Shown here: piece after piece, positions 36,776-47,215 of the stretch
Layout of the letters: each line of letters opens with the position of its first letter
Numbering within the stretch: the first letter of the stretch is position 1
Assembly (NCBI RefSeq): GCF_003182485.1
Contig: NZ_QGTX01000001.1
Span: forward strand, 2,128,001 to 2,192,000
DNA from: Geodermatophilus normandii
Lineage (GTDB): Bacteria; Actinomycetota; Actinomycetes; Mycobacteriales; Geodermatophilaceae
Direction of reading: 5' to 3'
DNA length: 64,000 nucleotides
Notes under the pieces: generated by a model
What the model was told of the DNA's origin: nothing
The model's input: only the letters and a program-made list of their open reading frames with translations
Database searches by the model: none
Made by a program: the position numbers and the translations under genes

Positions 36776-36824
36776 CCTCGTCCCTCCCCACGGCGTGCTC
36801 CGCGCCGCGGGCCCGGGGACGAGG
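36776..36824 (+). terminator. Hairpin after moeZ (8-bp stem)
   Basis: CCTCGTCC at 36776-36783 pairs with GGACGAGG at 36817-36824 with a 33-base loop that is itself GC-rich. Less certain than the next hairpin. Confidence 0.35.
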
Positions 36825-36842
36825 CCGTTCCACTCCCTCACC

Positions 36843-36875
36843 AGGGCCCGGCACCCGTCGCGGGTGCCGGGCCCT
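36843..36875 (+). terminator. Perfect 14-bp hairpin downstream of moeZ
   Basis: Arms 36843-36856 and 36862-36875 are exact inverted repeats with a GTCGC loop. It separates moeZ from the TIGR03086-like gene. Confidence 0.7.
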
Positions 36876-36898
36876 CGGTGTCCGTGTTGACTGGCCGC

Positions 36899-37489
36899 GT
36901 GCCCGAGCCGACGCCGTCCCCGACCGAGCTGCTCGAGCTGTTCCAGCGCGCGCAGGCCGCCTTCACCGACCGCGTCGACGCCGTCGAGCCCGGGCAGTGG
37001 GACCTCGAGGCGCTGCCCGGCTGGACGGTGGCCGACCTCGTCGCCCACCTCGTCGGCGAGGCCCACTGGGTGCCCGGCCTGCTGGCGGGGGAGTCCCTGG
37101 ACGACGTCGCGGCGCGGGTCCCGGCCGGCACCGACGTCCTCCTCGGCGAGGACCCGCTCACCGCGTGGGAGACCGTGGCCGACGAGGCGCTGGCCGCCGT
37201 CGCCGCGGCCGACCTGCGCTCGGGCACGGTGCACCTGTCCCGCGGCCCGACGCCGGCGTGGGAGTACGTCGACGAGCTGACCGCCGACCTCACGGTGCAC
37301 TCGTGGGACCTGGCCCGCGCGACCGGCGGCGACGAGGAGCTGGACCCGGCCCTGGTGCGCGCCGCCGAGGGGCTGGCCGGCCGGCTGCCCGGCGACGGCG
37401 TCCCCGGCCTGTTCGCGCCGCCGGTCGAGCTGCCCGACGGCGCCTCGCCGCAGCAGCGCCTGCTCGCCCGGCTGGGCCGCCGGGCCTAG
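36899..37489 (+). CDS. TIGR03086-like (DinB/mycothiol-dependent) family protein
   Basis: 196 residues. [40 protein letters not shown] (the D-x-x-x-H-x-x-x-x-x-x-W pattern) and [17 protein letters not shown] (about 123-139) are the metal-site motifs of the TIGR03086/maleylpyruvate-isomerase-N superfamily of putative thiol transferases. Substrate unknown. The start GTG lies six bases after TTGACT, a possible degenerate -10. Confidence 0.75.
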   Translation: MPEPTPSPTELLELFQRAQAAFTDRVDAVEPGQWDLEALPGWTVADLVAHLVGEAHWVPGLLAGESLDDVAARVPAGTDVLLGEDPLTAWETVADEALAAVAAADLRSGTVHLSRGPTPAWEYVDELTADLTVHSWDLARATGGDEELDPALVRAAEGLAGRLPGDGVPGLFAPPVELPDGASPQQRLLARLGRRA

Positions 37490-37542
37490 CCCCGTGGGGG
37501 GGCCCGCGCCGTGGCGGACCCCGCCGGGGGCCTGGCGGTTCG

Positions 37543-37548
37543 TATCCT
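37543..37548 (+). promoter_or_regulatory. -10 box TATCCT for the 37576 gene
   Basis: TATCCT, 27 bases before ATG 37576, with AGGAGG in the leader. Confidence 0.5.
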
Positions 37549-37575
37549 GCGACCTCACGTCAGCAGGAGGTCTCC

Positions 37576-38481
37576 ATGAGCCAGCCGCCCCCCGGGCAGT
37601 ACCCCGGCGGTCCCGGCCAGCCGCCCTACGGCCAGCCGGCCTACGGCCAGCAGCCGGGGCAGTACGGCCAGCCGGGTCAGCCGGGTCAGCCGGGTCAGCC
37701 GGGCCAGTACGGCCAGCCGGGCCAGTACGGCCAGCCGGGGCAGCCCGGCCAGTACGGGCAGCCGGGGCCGTACGGCCAGCCGCCGTTCGGACAGCCGGGC
37801 GGGCCCGGGCAGCAGCCACCGCGCAAGCGGGGCCCGGTCGTGGCCCTCGTCGCGGGCCTCGTCGCGCTGGTCGTCGCCGCCGCCGTCGTCCTGTTCTTCG
37901 TCCTCCGCGACGACGACCCCGCCCCGGCGGCCACGTCGTCGAGCTCGTCGAGCAGTTCCTCGAGCAGCAGCTCGACGTCCCGCCCGTCGTCGAGCCCCCC
38001 GTCGTCGACCAGCGCGTCGCCGTCCACGGGCGCGCCGGGCCCCGGCGGGGACCTGCTGGCGATCGTCCCGGCGGACTTCGCGAACTGCACCGAGGCCGAG
38101 CTCGCCGGTGACGGCGACATCGCCCACGCGTCCTGCGGCGCGAGCACCACGCAGCCCGGCCCGCAGCAGAGTGAGTTCTTCCAGTACCCCGACCAGGCGA
38201 CGATGGACTCGGTGTTCACCAACGACGCCTCGGCGCAGGGGCTGTCGGAGGTCCCCGAGGGCCAGGACTGCACCACCACGACCGGCATCGGCTCCTGGAG
38301 CGGCGAGACCAGCACCGGCCTGGTCGCGTGCGCCATCGACACCGAGAACGGCGCGGTGGTCATCACCTGGACCGACGACGCGGCGCTCGTCGAGGGCATC
38401 GTCGCCGCACCCGGGACCACCCAGGCCGACCTCGCCGGGCTGTACGCCTGGTGGACGGCGCACAGCGACTACCGGCTGTGA
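37576..38481 (+). CDS. Repeat-rich membrane protein with a four-cysteine extracytoplasmic domain
   Basis: 301 residues, start fixed by AGGAGG. Residues 1-80 are PGQ/YGQ repeats, a cytoplasmic, disordered region. A membrane helix ([20 protein letters not shown], about 84-103) is followed by a poly-Ser/Thr linker. The C-terminal domain (about 155-301) contains [38 protein letters not shown] and ends [13 protein letters not shown]. The order and spacing of its four Cys and final WW match the sensor domain of the Ser/Thr kinase at 48616. I know no name for the domain. Confidence 0.7.
   Translation: MSQPPPGQYPGGPGQPPYGQPAYGQQPGQYGQPGQPGQPGQPGQYGQPGQYGQPGQPGQYGQPGPYGQPPFGQPGGPGQQPPRKRGPVVALVAGLVALVVAAAVVLFFVLRDDDPAPAATSSSSSSSSSSSSSTSRPSSSPPSSTSASPSTGAPGPGGDLLAIVPADFANCTEAELAGDGDIAHASCGASTTQPGPQQSEFFQYPDQATMDSVFTNDASAQGLSEVPEGQDCTTTTGIGSWSGETSTGLVACAIDTENGAVVITWTDDAALVEGIVAAPGTTQADLAGLYAWWTAHSDYRL
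37640..37800 (+). repeat. PGQ/YGQ coding tandem repeats
   Basis: Short imperfect repeats of CAGCCGGGT and CAGTACGGC code for [10 protein letters not shown] units in the 37576 gene. They make this region prone to indels. Confidence 0.65.
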
Positions 38482-38819
38482 GCGCGCGGGCGCCCGGGGA
38501 GCCGCGGCCTCCGGGCGCCCGCCCGCCCGCGGTGGACCCCGCGGACGTCGACGAGGCGGTCTACGACGTCGTCGAGTCCATCCCGGCGGGACGGGTGAGC
38601 ACCTACGGGACCATCGGCCGGCTGGTGGGGGTGGGGCCGCGGCGGGTCGCCCGGGCGCTGTCCGGCGGCGGGGGAGCGGTGCCCTGGTACCGGGTGGTCC
38701 GCGCCGACGGGACCTGCGCCGAGCCGGTGCGCGTGCGGCAACTGGAGCTGCTGGCCGGCGAGGGCGTGCCCGTGCGCGACGGCCGGGTGGACCTGGCCGC
38801 CGTCGCCTGGCCCGGCTGA
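38478..38819 (+). CDS. Alkyltransferase-like protein (ATL, MGMT C-terminal fold)
   Basis: 113 residues. [20 protein letters not shown] (about 29-48) and [10 protein letters not shown] are the DNA-binding HTH of O6-alkylguanine methyltransferases. The active site PCHR is replaced by PWYR (about residue 71), as in ATL proteins that flip alkylguanine for nucleotide excision repair instead of removing the group. The GTG start overlaps the previous stop (GTGA); a start nearer [10 protein letters not shown] is possible. Confidence 0.8.
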   Translation: MSARAPGEPRPPGARPPAVDPADVDEAVYDVVESIPAGRVSTYGTIGRLVGVGPRRVARALSGGGGAVPWYRVVRADGTCAEPVRVRQLELLAGEGVPVRDGRVDLAAVAWPG

Positions 38820-39069
38820 CCGGGGCGGTGACCCGCCTCGCGGGTGCGGTCCCGGTCACCCCGGCGCGGACGCGCCGGTCGGCGAGGAGCTGCGGCGGCC
38901 GGTGCCGGGTACCCCGGCCGGCGACGCCGGGCGGGCCCGCCACCTGCGCGTCCGGACCCGCTGCAGCGGTCCGGGCGCTCGCGTGCACCGGGGCGGCCGC
39001 CGCGCCGGGGCTCGCGCCGCTCCCCTGGGGGTGCCCGCCGTTGTCGGCGGATCGTGGTGTCATCGGAGG

Positions 39070-42000
39070 GTGGCACTCCGGGGGGACGAGTCGGCGCCGG
39101 TCTACCGGCTCGTGCAGCCGCACGCCGAGCCGGTCCGGCCGCCGCTGCTGGACCCCACGCAGCAGGCCGTCGTCGACCACGCGGGCGGCCCGCTGCTCGT
39201 CCTCGCCGGCCCCGGCACGGGCAAGACGACGACGATCGTCGAGGCGGTCGCCGCCCGCATCGACCGCGGCGTCGACCCCGAGCAGGTCCTCGTCCTGACC
39301 TTCAGCCGCAAGGCCGCCGCCGAGCTGCGCACCCGCATCACCGCGCGGGTGGCCCGCACCATCCGCGAGCCGCTGGCGCGCACCTTCCACTCCTACGCCT
39401 ACGGCGTGCTGCGGCGGGCGGCGCTGCTGCGCGGGGAGGCGCCGCCGCGGCTGCTGACGGCGGCCGAGCAGGACGCGGTCGTCGCCGAGCTGCTGCGCGG
39501 CGACCTCGCCGGCGAGAGCGGCGTCCGCTGGCCGGCCGCGCTGCTGCCGGCGCTGTCCACCGCCGGGTTCCGCGGCGAGCTGCGCGAGCTGCTGCTGCGG
39601 GCCACCGAGCGCGGCGTCGACCCCGACCTGCTCACCGCCTGGGCCCGGGAGACCGGCAACGAGGCGTGGCTGCACGCCGCCGCCTTCCAGGAGCAGTACG
39701 AGGCGGTGACCGCGTTCTCCACCGCCGGCGGCGGCGACGCCTCCGGGTACGACCCCGCCGAGCTGGTGCGGGCCGCGATGGCCGAACTCGAGGACGACCC
39801 GGAGCTGCTGCGCCAGGAACGCGCCCGGGCCCGCTGGCTGTTCGTCGACGAGTACCAGGACACCGACCCCGCGCAGGTCGAGCTGCTGGAGCTGCTCGCC
39901 GGCGGCGGCGGGGACCTGGTCGTCGTCGGCGACCCCGACCAGGCGATCTACGCCTTCCGCGGCGCCGAGCCGCGCGGCATCGTCGAGTTCCCCGACCGCT
40001 TCCGCACCGCCGACGGGCGGCCGGCCCAGCGGCTCTCGCTGGGTGTCAGCCGGCGGTCGGGCCCGGCGCTGCTCGAGGTCAGCCGCCGGGTGGCCGAGGC
40101 GCTGCCCGGCCCCTGGGAGCACCGCCGGCTGCAGCCGGCGGAGGGCACCGACGAGGGCCGCGCCGAGGTGCACGTGTTCGGCTCGGCCGCCGTGGAGGCC
40201 GCCTACGTCGCCGACACGCTGCGCCGCGCGCACCTGGTCGACGGCGTCCCGTGGTCGGAGATGGCCGTCGTCGTCCGCACCGTGCTCGCCATCGGCCCGC
40301 TGCGCCGGGCGCTGACCTCGGCGGGCGTGCCGGTCGAGGTGTCCGCCGACGACCTCCCGCTCGCCGCGCAGCCGGCCGTCGCGCCACTGCTGGCGTCGCT
40401 GAGCGCCCTGCTGCCGCAGGCCGGCGCGGAGCCGGGCACCCTCGCCCTGGACGAGGCGGGCGCGGAGGCGCTGCTGGCCTCCCCGCTCGGCGGCGCCACG
40501 GTGCTCGACCTGCGCCGGCTGCGCCGGGCGGTGCGCATCGCCCAGGCCCAGCGCGGCGTCGACGCCGACGAGCGGGGCACGCCGCTGGCCGCCGCCCTCG
40601 CCGACGAGGCGCTGCTGGAGGAGCTCCCGCCCGCGGTGGCCGGCCCCGCCCGCCGGGTCGCCGCGGTGCTGGCCGCCGGCCGGGTCGCGCTGGCCCGCGA
40701 CGGCACGGCCGAGGACGTCCTGTGGGCGATGTGGCAGCGCAGCGGGCTGGCCGGCCGGTGGGCCCGCGCCAGCGCCACCGGAGGAGCCGCGGGCGCCGCT
40801 GCCGACCGCGACCTCGACGCCGTCGTCGCGCTGTTCGACGCCGCCGCCGGGTTCGTCGACCGGCTGCCCTCGGCCACCGTGGCCGCCTTCGTCGAGCACC
40901 TGTCGGCGCAGGAGCTGCCCGGGCTCACCGGGATGGAGCGCGACGGCGCCACCGACGCCGTCCGGCTGCTCACCGCGCACGCGTCCAAGGGCCTGGAGTG
41001 GGACGTCGTCTGCGTGGCCGGCGTCCAGGACGGCATCTGGCCCGACCTGCGCGACCGCGGCACGCTGCTGGGCACCGAGCTGCTCGTGGAGCGGGTCGCC
41101 GGCATCGACGGCACCTCGGTCGACCGGCGCACCCAGATGCTGGCCGAGGAGCGGCGGCTGTTCTACGTCGCCTGCACCCGCGCCCGGCGCCGGCTCGTGG
41201 TCACCGCCGTCGAGGGCGCGCTGGACGGCCCCGACGCCGGGGCGACCGCGTCGCGCTTCCTCGACCTCGTCGTCCCCCCGCCGGACGAGGGGCGCGCCCT
41301 GACGCCGCTGCCGCGCTCGCTGCGGCTGCCGGCGCTGGTGGCCGACCTGCGCCGCGCGGTCAGCGACCCGCAGACCGAGCCTGCCCGCCGCTCCGCGGCC
41401 GCCGCGGTGCTGCACCGGCTGGCCGCCGAGGGCGTCCCCGGCGCCTCGCCCGAGGACTGGTGGGGCCTGGCGCCGCTGTCCGACGACGCCCCGCTGGTGC
41501 CCGGCGACGGTCCGGTGCGGGTGCGCCCCTCGGCCATCGAGACCTTCCAGCGCTGCCCGCTGAAGTGGGTGCTCGGCGCGGTGGGCGCCGAGGCCTCGCC
41601 CGACACCACCCGCACGGTCGGCTCCGCGGTGCACGCGGTCGCCCAGCGGGTGGCCGAGGGACTGGCGCCGGCGGAGGCACCGGCCGCGCTGGCCGAGGAG
41701 CTCGACGCCCTCGACCTCGGTCCCGGCTGGGCCGACCAGCGGCAGCGGATCGCCGCGCGCGACATGCTCGACCGGTTCCTGGGCTGGCACGCCGCCAACG
41801 GCCGCGAGCTGCTCGCCGCCGAGGCCGACTTCGACGTCACGGTGGGCCGGGCGCGCATCCGCGGCCAGGTCGACCGGCTCGAGCGCGACGGCGCCGGCCG
41901 GCTGGTCGTCGTCGACCTCAAGACCGGCCGCACGCACGCGAAGGACGTCGACACCCACGGTCAGCTCGCCGCCTACCAGGTCGCCGTGGCCGCCGGCGCG

Positions 42001-42258
42001 TTCGGCGACCACGGCAGCGCGCCGGGCGGGGCCGCGCTGCTGCAGGTGGGCACCGGGGCGAAGGCCAGGGAGCAGGCGCAGGACGCGCTGCCGCCGGAGG
42101 TGCCGGTCGGCGAGACGTGGGCCGGTCAGCTGGTCGCCGAGGTGGGGGAGGGCATGGGCGCGGCCACCTTCGAGGTGCGCACCGGCAGCCACTGCGCGCG
42201 GTGCCCGGCGCGGCGCAGCTGCCCGCTGCACGAGCGCGGCCGGCAGGTCACCGCGTGA
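39070..42258 (+). CDS. adnA: AdnA: UvrD-like helicase with RecB nuclease domain
   Basis: 1062 residues, close to mycobacterial AdnA. LLVLAGPGTGKTTTIVEAVA (about residue 43) is Walker A; LFVDEYQDTDPAQ, VVVGDPDQAIYAFRGAEP, LLTAHASKGLEWDVV and FYVACTRARRRL are SF1 motifs. The C-terminal RecB nuclease has TFQRCPLKW, LVVVDLKTGRTHAK (D-x-K) and HCARCPARRSC; its four Cys form the 4Fe-4S clasp. AdnAB resects double-strand breaks in actinobacteria in place of RecBCD. The GTG at 39070 is six bases after TGTCAT, a likely leaderless start; upstream in-frame starts exist. Confidence 0.9.
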   Translation: MALRGDESAPVYRLVQPHAEPVRPPLLDPTQQAVVDHAGGPLLVLAGPGTGKTTTIVEAVAARIDRGVDPEQVLVLTFSRKAAAELRTRITARVARTIREPLARTFHSYAYGVLRRAALLRGEAPPRLLTAAEQDAVVAELLRGDLAGESGVRWPAALLPALSTAGFRGELRELLLRATERGVDPDLLTAWARETGNEAWLHAAAFQEQYEAVTAFSTAGGGDASGYDPAELVRAAMAELEDDPELLRQERARARWLFVDEYQDTDPAQVELLELLAGGGGDLVVVGDPDQAIYAFRGAEPRGIVEFPDRFRTADGRPAQRLSLGVSRRSGPALLEVSRRVAEALPGPWEHRRLQPAEGTDEGRAEVHVFGSAAVEAAYVADTLRRAHLVDGVPWSEMAVVVRTVLAIGPLRRALTSAGVPVEVSADDLPLAAQPAVAPLLASLSALLPQAGAEPGTLALDEAGAEALLASPLGGATVLDLRRLRRAVRIAQAQRGVDADERGTPLAAALADEALLEELPPAVAGPARRVAAVLAAGRVALARDGTAEDVLWAMWQRSGLAGRWARASATGGAAGAAADRDLDAVVALFDAAAGFVDRLPSATVAAFVEHLSAQELPGLTGMERDGATDAVRLLTAHASKGLEWDVVCVAGVQDGIWPDLRDRGTLLGTELLVERVAGIDGTSVDRRTQMLAEERRLFYVACTRARRRLVVTAVEGALDGPDAGATASRFLDLVVPPPDEGRALTPLPRSLRLPALVADLRRAVSDPQTEPARRSAAAAVLHRLAAEGVPGASPEDWWGLAPLSDDAPLVPGDGPVRVRPSAIETFQRCPLKWVLGAVGAEASPDTTRTVGSAVHAVAQRVAEGLAPAEAPAALAEELDALDLGPGWADQRQRIAARDMLDRFLGWHAANGRELLAAEADFDVTVGRARIRGQVDRLERDGAGRLVVVDLKTGRTHAKDVDTHGQLAAYQVAVAAGAFGDHGSAPGGAALLQVGTGAKAREQAQDALPPEVPVGETWAGQLVAEVGEGMGAATFEVRTGSHCARCPARRSCPLHERGRQVTA

Positions 42259-45200
42259 GTCGACGGACGCCCGCGCCGGTCGAGGACCAGCTCTCCTTCG
42301 ACGACGACCTGTTCGGCGGCGCGCCCGAGCCCGTGCGCGAGCGGCGGCTGCTCGACCCCGCCGAGGTCGCCGCCCGCTGCGGGCTGTCCTACGCGCCCTC
42401 GCCCGAGCAGGCCGGCGTGGTGTCCGCGCCGGCCGACCGGCCGCTGGTCGTCGTCGCCGGGGCCGGGTCGGGCAAGACCGAGACCATGGCCGCCCGCGTG
42501 TGCTGGCTGGTGGCCAACGAGCTGGTCGCCCCGGAGGAGATCCTCGGGCTGACCTTCACCCGCAAGGCCGCCAGCGAGCTCAACGAGCGGATCCGGCTGC
42601 GGCTGAACGCGCTGGCCCGCCACCCGGAGACCGACGAGCGGCTGCGCGAGCGCCTGGCCGTCGCGTTGCCCACGGTGTCGACCTACCACGGCTACGCGGC
42701 GTCACTGGTGGCCGAGCACGGGCTGCGCATCGGCGTCGAGCCCGGCGCCGGCGTGCTGGGCCCGGCCATGTGCTGGGGGCAGGCGGCCGCCGTCGTCACC
42801 GGCTGGACCGGCGACATGGACGACGTCCCGCTGACGCCGCTGACCACCACCGAGGACGTGCTGGCGCTGGCCGCCGAGCTCGGCGAGCACGACGTCAGCC
42901 CGGCGGCGCTGCGGGCGTGGACCGCCCGCCTCGAGGCGCAGGTCGCCGGCTACCCCGACGCGAAGGGCAAGCGCGGCCCGTACAAGCCGGTGCTCGACCT
43001 GCTGGCCCGGCAGCGGGCGCGGGTGGCGCTGCTGCCGCTGGTGGAGGCGTTCGAGGCGCGCAAGCGGGCCGCGGGGGCCATCGACCACTCCGACCAGGTC
43101 GCGCACGCCGCCCGGATCGCCGTCTCCGCGCCCGAGGTGGGCCGCCGGGAGCGGGCGCGCTGGCGGATCGTGCTGCTCGACGAGTACCAGGACACCAGCG
43201 TCGGCCAGCTGCGGATGCTCGAGGCGCTGTTCGGCCGGGCCGGCGGGCACCCGGTCCTCGCCGTCGGCGACCCGCGCCAGTCGATCTACGGCTGGCGCGG
43301 TGCCTCGTCCGGCACGATCGAGCGGTTCGACCGCACCTTCCCGGGCGCCCGCGGCAGGGAGGCGCAGCGGCTGACGCTGGCCACGAGCTGGCGCAACGAC
43401 GCCGCGGTGCTCGACGTCGCCAACGCCGTCGCCGGCCTGCTGCCCGCGCCGGCCGTCCGGCTGCCCGACCTCACCGCGCGGCCGGGCGCCGGCCGGGGGA
43501 CCGTCCTCGCCGGCCTGTACCCGACGGTCGCCGAGGAGACCGAGGCGCTCGCCGACCGGCTGGCCGCCTGCTGGCGCGGCGAGGACCCGCTGCTGCCGCC
43601 CCGGCCCGACGGCCGCCCGCCGACGACGGCGGTGCTGGTGCGCACGCGCAAGCAGCTGCCCGGTATCGCGGCCGCGCTGCGTGCCCGCGGGCTGCCGGTC
43701 ACCGTCGTCGGGCTCGGCGGGCTGCTCGAGGTGCCGGAGGTCTCCGACGTCGTCGCCACCCTCACCGTGCTGGTCGACCCCTCCGCCGGCGACGCGCTGG
43801 GGCGGCTGCTCACCGGCGCCCGGTGGCGGATCGGCCCCCGCGACCTCGCCGCGCTGGAGGCCCGCGCCCGGGCCCTGGTGCACTCGCGCAGGCCGGCCCG
43901 TGACGGCGACGAGGACGACGCGCCCCGCCCCTCCGAGCGCGGCAGCATCGTGGAGGCGCTCGACGACCTCGGCGACCCCGGCGCCTACTCGGCGGTGGCC
44001 CACCGGCGGCTGCGGCGCCTGGCCGGTGAGCTGTCGCAGCTGCGCGCGCGGCTGGGGGAGTCCCTGCCCGACCTGGTCGACGAGGTCGCCCGCACCCTGG
44101 GCCTGGAGACGGAGCTGGCCAGCGCGCCGGGCGTGAGCCCCGGCGCGGCCCGCGCGCACCTGGACGCGCTGCACTCCGTGGCCGCCGAGTTCACCGAGCT
44201 GGCCGAGCTGCCCTCCCTGCCGGCGTTCCTCGGCTACCTGCGCGACGCCGAGGAGCGCGAGCGGGGGCTGGAGCCCGGCGAGGTGGCGGTCGACCCGGAG
44301 TCGGTGCAGCTGCTCACCGTGCACTCGGCCAAGGGCCTGGAGTGGGACGTCGTCGCCGTCCCCGGCATGACCGCCGACCAGTTCCCCTCGCGCACCGACA
44401 CCAGCGACTCGTGGATCAAGGACCCCGGCGCCGTCCCGGTCGACCTGCGCCTCACCGACCGCGAGGAGCTGCCGCGGCTGCGCCTGCCGGTGCCCGGCTC
44501 GGGGGACCAGGCGGTCGTGCGCGCCGCGCTCGAGGACTACGTGCAGGAGTGGAAGGACTTCGGCGAGGCCGAGGAGATCCGCCTGGGCTACGTCGCGGTC
44601 ACCCGCGCCAGGTCCCTGCTGCTGTGCTCGGGCAGCTGGTGGCGGGAGGGCGTGAAGCCCAACGGCCCCTCAGTGCTGCTCGACACCGTCCGCCGGGCGT
44701 GCACCGCCGGGGCCGGCGTCGTCGTGGCGTGGGCCGAGCGGCCCGAGGAGGGGGCCCCCAACCCCGCGCTGGAGGACTGGCCGGTGGGCGTGTGGCCGGC
44801 CGACCCGCTGTCGGCGCCGCGCCGACGCGCGCTCACCGCCGCCGCCGAGCTGGTCGCCGGTTCCGCTCCGCACCCGCTCGACGCCGCCACCGTGCTCGGC
44901 TCCGGCGACCCGGTGGTCGAGGACTGGATCCGCGACGCCGACCTGCTGCTGCGCGAGCGCCGGCGCACCGCCCGCCCGACCGTCGAGGTGCCGCTGCCCA
45001 GCCACCTGTCGGTGTCGGAGCTGGTCGCCCTGCGCCGTGACCCGGCCGAGCTGGCCCGCCGGCTGCGCCGGCCGATGCCGGCCGCGCCCGCGCCGCTGGC
45101 CCGCCGGGGCACCGCGTTCCACGCCTGGCTGGAGGAGCGCTTCGGCGCCTCGCGGCTCCTCGACCTCGACGAGCTGCCCGGCTCGGGCGACGAGTCCGCA

Positions 45201-45697
45201 CCTCCCGACGGCGCGCTGTCGGCCCTGCAGGAGGCCTTCCTCGCCAGCCCTTGGGCCGACCGCCAGCCGGTCGAGGTCGAGGTGCCGTTCGAGACGCCGC
45301 TGGGACCGCTCACCCTGCGGGGCCGCATCGACGCCGTCTTCGCCGACGACGCCGGCGGGTTCGAGGTCGTCGACTGGAAGACCGGCCCGCCGCCCTCGGG
45401 CGGGGAGCTCGCCGCGGCCGCCGTGCAGCTGGCCGCCTACCGGCTCGGCTGGTCGCGGCTGGCCGGCGTGCCGGTCGAGCGGGTCAGCGCGGGCTTCCAC
45501 CACGTCTCGGCCGGCGTCACCGTGCGCCCCGTCGACCTGCTCGACGAGGCCGGCCTGCTGGCGCTGGTCAGCGGCGAGGCCACCGCCGCCACCGCCGCCG
45601 ACGCCACCGCCACCGCCGCCCCGACGACCTGCCGCTGCCGCCGGAGCCCGACGACGAGCTGCCGCCGCCGCCCGAGGACGACCCTGGACCCGGGTGA
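42255..45697 (+). pseudogene. adnB: AdnB: second helicase-nuclease subunit, frame broken at its 3' end
   Basis: GTG 42255 overlaps the adnA stop (GTGA). VVVAGAGSGKTETMAARVCW, LLDEYQDTSVGQ, LLTVHSAKGLEWDVV and YVAVTRARSLLL are helicase motifs. GTAFHAWLEERFG and FEVVDWKTGPPPSG are the nuclease. Up to about 45618 everything is intact. There the frame leaves the coding pattern: a -1 shift at C4 (45619-45622) gives the natural Pro/Asp-rich tail PDDLPLPPEPDDELPPPPED ending at 45697, while the unshifted frame runs to 46418 antisense to two genes. One C missing from the run would explain it; about 1148 residues if restored. Probably functional if this is a sequence error. Confidence 0.85.
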
Positions 45698-45700
45698 CGC

Positions 45701-45724
45701 GGCCGCGCACCGGAGCGCGCGGCC
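45701..45724. terminator. 8-bp hairpin between adnB and the convergent GNAT gene
   Basis: GGCCGCGC (45701-45708) pairs with GCGCGGCC (45717-45724). It lies just after the adnB stop. Confidence 0.5.
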
Positions 45725-45800
45725 TCGTCACGGGGTGCCCGACCACACCCTGCAGCGCGAGGCCCGGCACCACGCGGCGAGGGCCCGGGCCGCTCGGCGC

Positions 45801-46322
45801 TCAACCGGAGGCGGGACCGTCCGCGCCGCGCTCGGCCAGGACGGCGCCGAGCTGCAGCACGGGTGCACCGGACGGCGCGCGCAGGGCTCGCTCCTCGGTC
45901 AGGCCCAGCTTCCGCGCGACCGCCAGCGACGCCGCGTTCTCCGCGTGCACCACGGCGACCACCCGGGGCACCCCGAGCGCCCGCGCCCGGTCGAGCGCCG
46001 TGCGCCCCGCCTCCGTGGCGGTGCCCCGGCCCCAGAACCGCCGGCCCAGCCGCCAGCCCACCTCGGGCACCCCGGTCGGCCCCCACGGCTGCGTCCAGGG
46101 CTGGACGCCGGTGAACCCGGCGACCTCGTCGCCGACGAGGACCGAGAACAGGCACAGGCCGGTGCTCCCGGCCAGCTCCTGCTGCCGCTCGACGAACGCC
46201 GCGTACCAGGCCCGGTCCCGGACCTCGCCCGTGCCGACGTAGCGCATGACCTCCGCGTCGTCGAAGAGGGCGGCCCAGACGTCGGCGTCCTCGGTGGTGG
46301 GGACGCGGAGCCGCACGGTCAC
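45801..46322 (-). CDS. GNAT family N-acetyltransferase
   Basis: 173 residues. VTVRLRVPTTEDADVWAALF opens a RimJ/L-like fold; GRRFWGRGTATEAGRTALDR (about 100-119) is the acetyl-CoA loop. The GTG at 46322 overlaps the upstream hydrolase stop by four bases. Substrate unknown. Confidence 0.8.
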   Translation of the reverse strand: MTVRLRVPTTEDADVWAALFDDAEVMRYVGTGEVRDRAWYAAFVERQQELAGSTGLCLFSVLVGDEVAGFTGVQPWTQPWGPTGVPEVGWRLGRRFWGRGTATEAGRTALDRARALGVPRVVAVVHAENAASLAVARKLGLTEERALRAPSGAPVLQLGAVLAERGADGPASG

Positions 46323-47155
46323 GACGACGCGACGCGGTCCAGGATCGCCGTGGCGAGCTGGTCGGGCGCCTGCTCGGGCACCCAGTGGCTGATGCCGGCC
46401 AGCTCCACGAAGCGGTAGTCGCCGGTCACGTGCGCCGCGCACCCCTCGGCGGCGATCCGGCCGATGGCCATGTCGGCGTCGCTCCACACGTAGGTGGTGG
46501 GCACCGCCACGTCGTCCACCGGCGTCGCCGAGCTCATCGCCCGGTACCAGTTCAGCGCGGCGGTCAGCGCGCCCGGCGCCGACAGCACGGCCACGTACTC
46601 GTCGACCGCCTCCGGGTCGACCGCGTCGCCGTACATGCGGCGCAGCCGGCGGGCGTCGTCGGCGAGCAGCACCTCCTCGGCCTTCCCCGCCTGCCAGAAC
46701 AGCCGGATGTAGGCGGAGCGCTCCTTCTGCTCGGGGTCGCCGCGGAAGGCCGCGGTGAACGCCGCGGGGTGCGGCACCGAGACGGCGGTCAGGGAGCGCA
46801 CCCGGTCGGGGTGCCAGGCGGCCAGCGCCCACGCGACGTTGGCGCCCCAGTCGTGCCCGACGACGTCGGCGACCGGCACCCCCATCTGCGTCATGAGGTC
46901 CGCGGTGACCTGCGCGAGGTTGGTCAGCGCGTAGGCCTCCACCTCCTGCGGCCGGGCACCGGGGGAGTAGCCGAGCTGGTCGACGGCGTAGGTGCGCAGC
47001 CCCGCCTCGGTCAGCCGCGGCGTCACCGCCGCCCACGACGCCGAGGTCTCCGGGAAGCCGTGCAGCAGCAGCACCGGCCGCCCGTCCCCGGGGCCGTCGG
47101 CGCGCACGTCGAAGGTCAGGTCACCGACGTCGATCCGCAGCAGTTCTCCGGCCAT
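46319..47155 (-). CDS. Alpha/beta hydrolase, epoxide-hydrolase-like
   Basis: 278 residues. LLLHGFPETSASWAAVTPRL (HGxP), VVGHDWGANVAWALA (nucleophile Asp in GHDWG, about residue 104), a lid with TALNWYRAM, and the His in GISHWVPEQAP match epoxide hydrolases and fluoroacetate dehalogenase relatives. The Asp nucleophile favours epoxide hydrolase over esterase. The start ATG is seven bases from TAGGTT, suggesting a leaderless mRNA. Confidence 0.85.
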   Translation of the reverse strand: MAGELLRIDVGDLTFDVRADGPGDGRPVLLLHGFPETSASWAAVTPRLTEAGLRTYAVDQLGYSPGARPQEVEAYALTNLAQVTADLMTQMGVPVADVVGHDWGANVAWALAAWHPDRVRSLTAVSVPHPAAFTAAFRGDPEQKERSAYIRLFWQAGKAEEVLLADDARRLRRMYGDAVDPEAVDEYVAVLSAPGALTAALNWYRAMSSATPVDDVAVPTTYVWSDADMAIGRIAAEGCAAHVTGDYRFVELAGISHWVPEQAPDQLATAILDRVASS

Positions 47156-47162
47156 GCCGCCG

Positions 47163-47168
47163 AACCTA
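47163..47168 (-). promoter_or_regulatory. -10 box TAGGTT, leaderless start of the epoxide-hydrolase-like gene
   Basis: Minus-strand TAGGTT, seven bases, ATG 47155. Confidence 0.5.
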
Positions 47169-47201
47169 GTGGCCGGGGCGGACCCGGCACCTGCGCGCCG
47201 C

Positions 47202-47207
47202 TACCGT
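47202..47207 (+). promoter_or_regulatory. -10 box TACCGT for the M20 dipeptidase gene
   Basis: TACCGT, eight bases, GTG 47216, no Shine-Dalgarno. It is divergent from the box at 47163. Confidence 0.45.
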
Positions 47208-47215
47208 CGGCGCTC

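Noticed and set aside
45698-46418. Extension of the adnB frame to 46418
   Set aside because: It runs antisense to the GNAT and hydrolase genes and has no nuclease similarity; the frameshift explanation is better.
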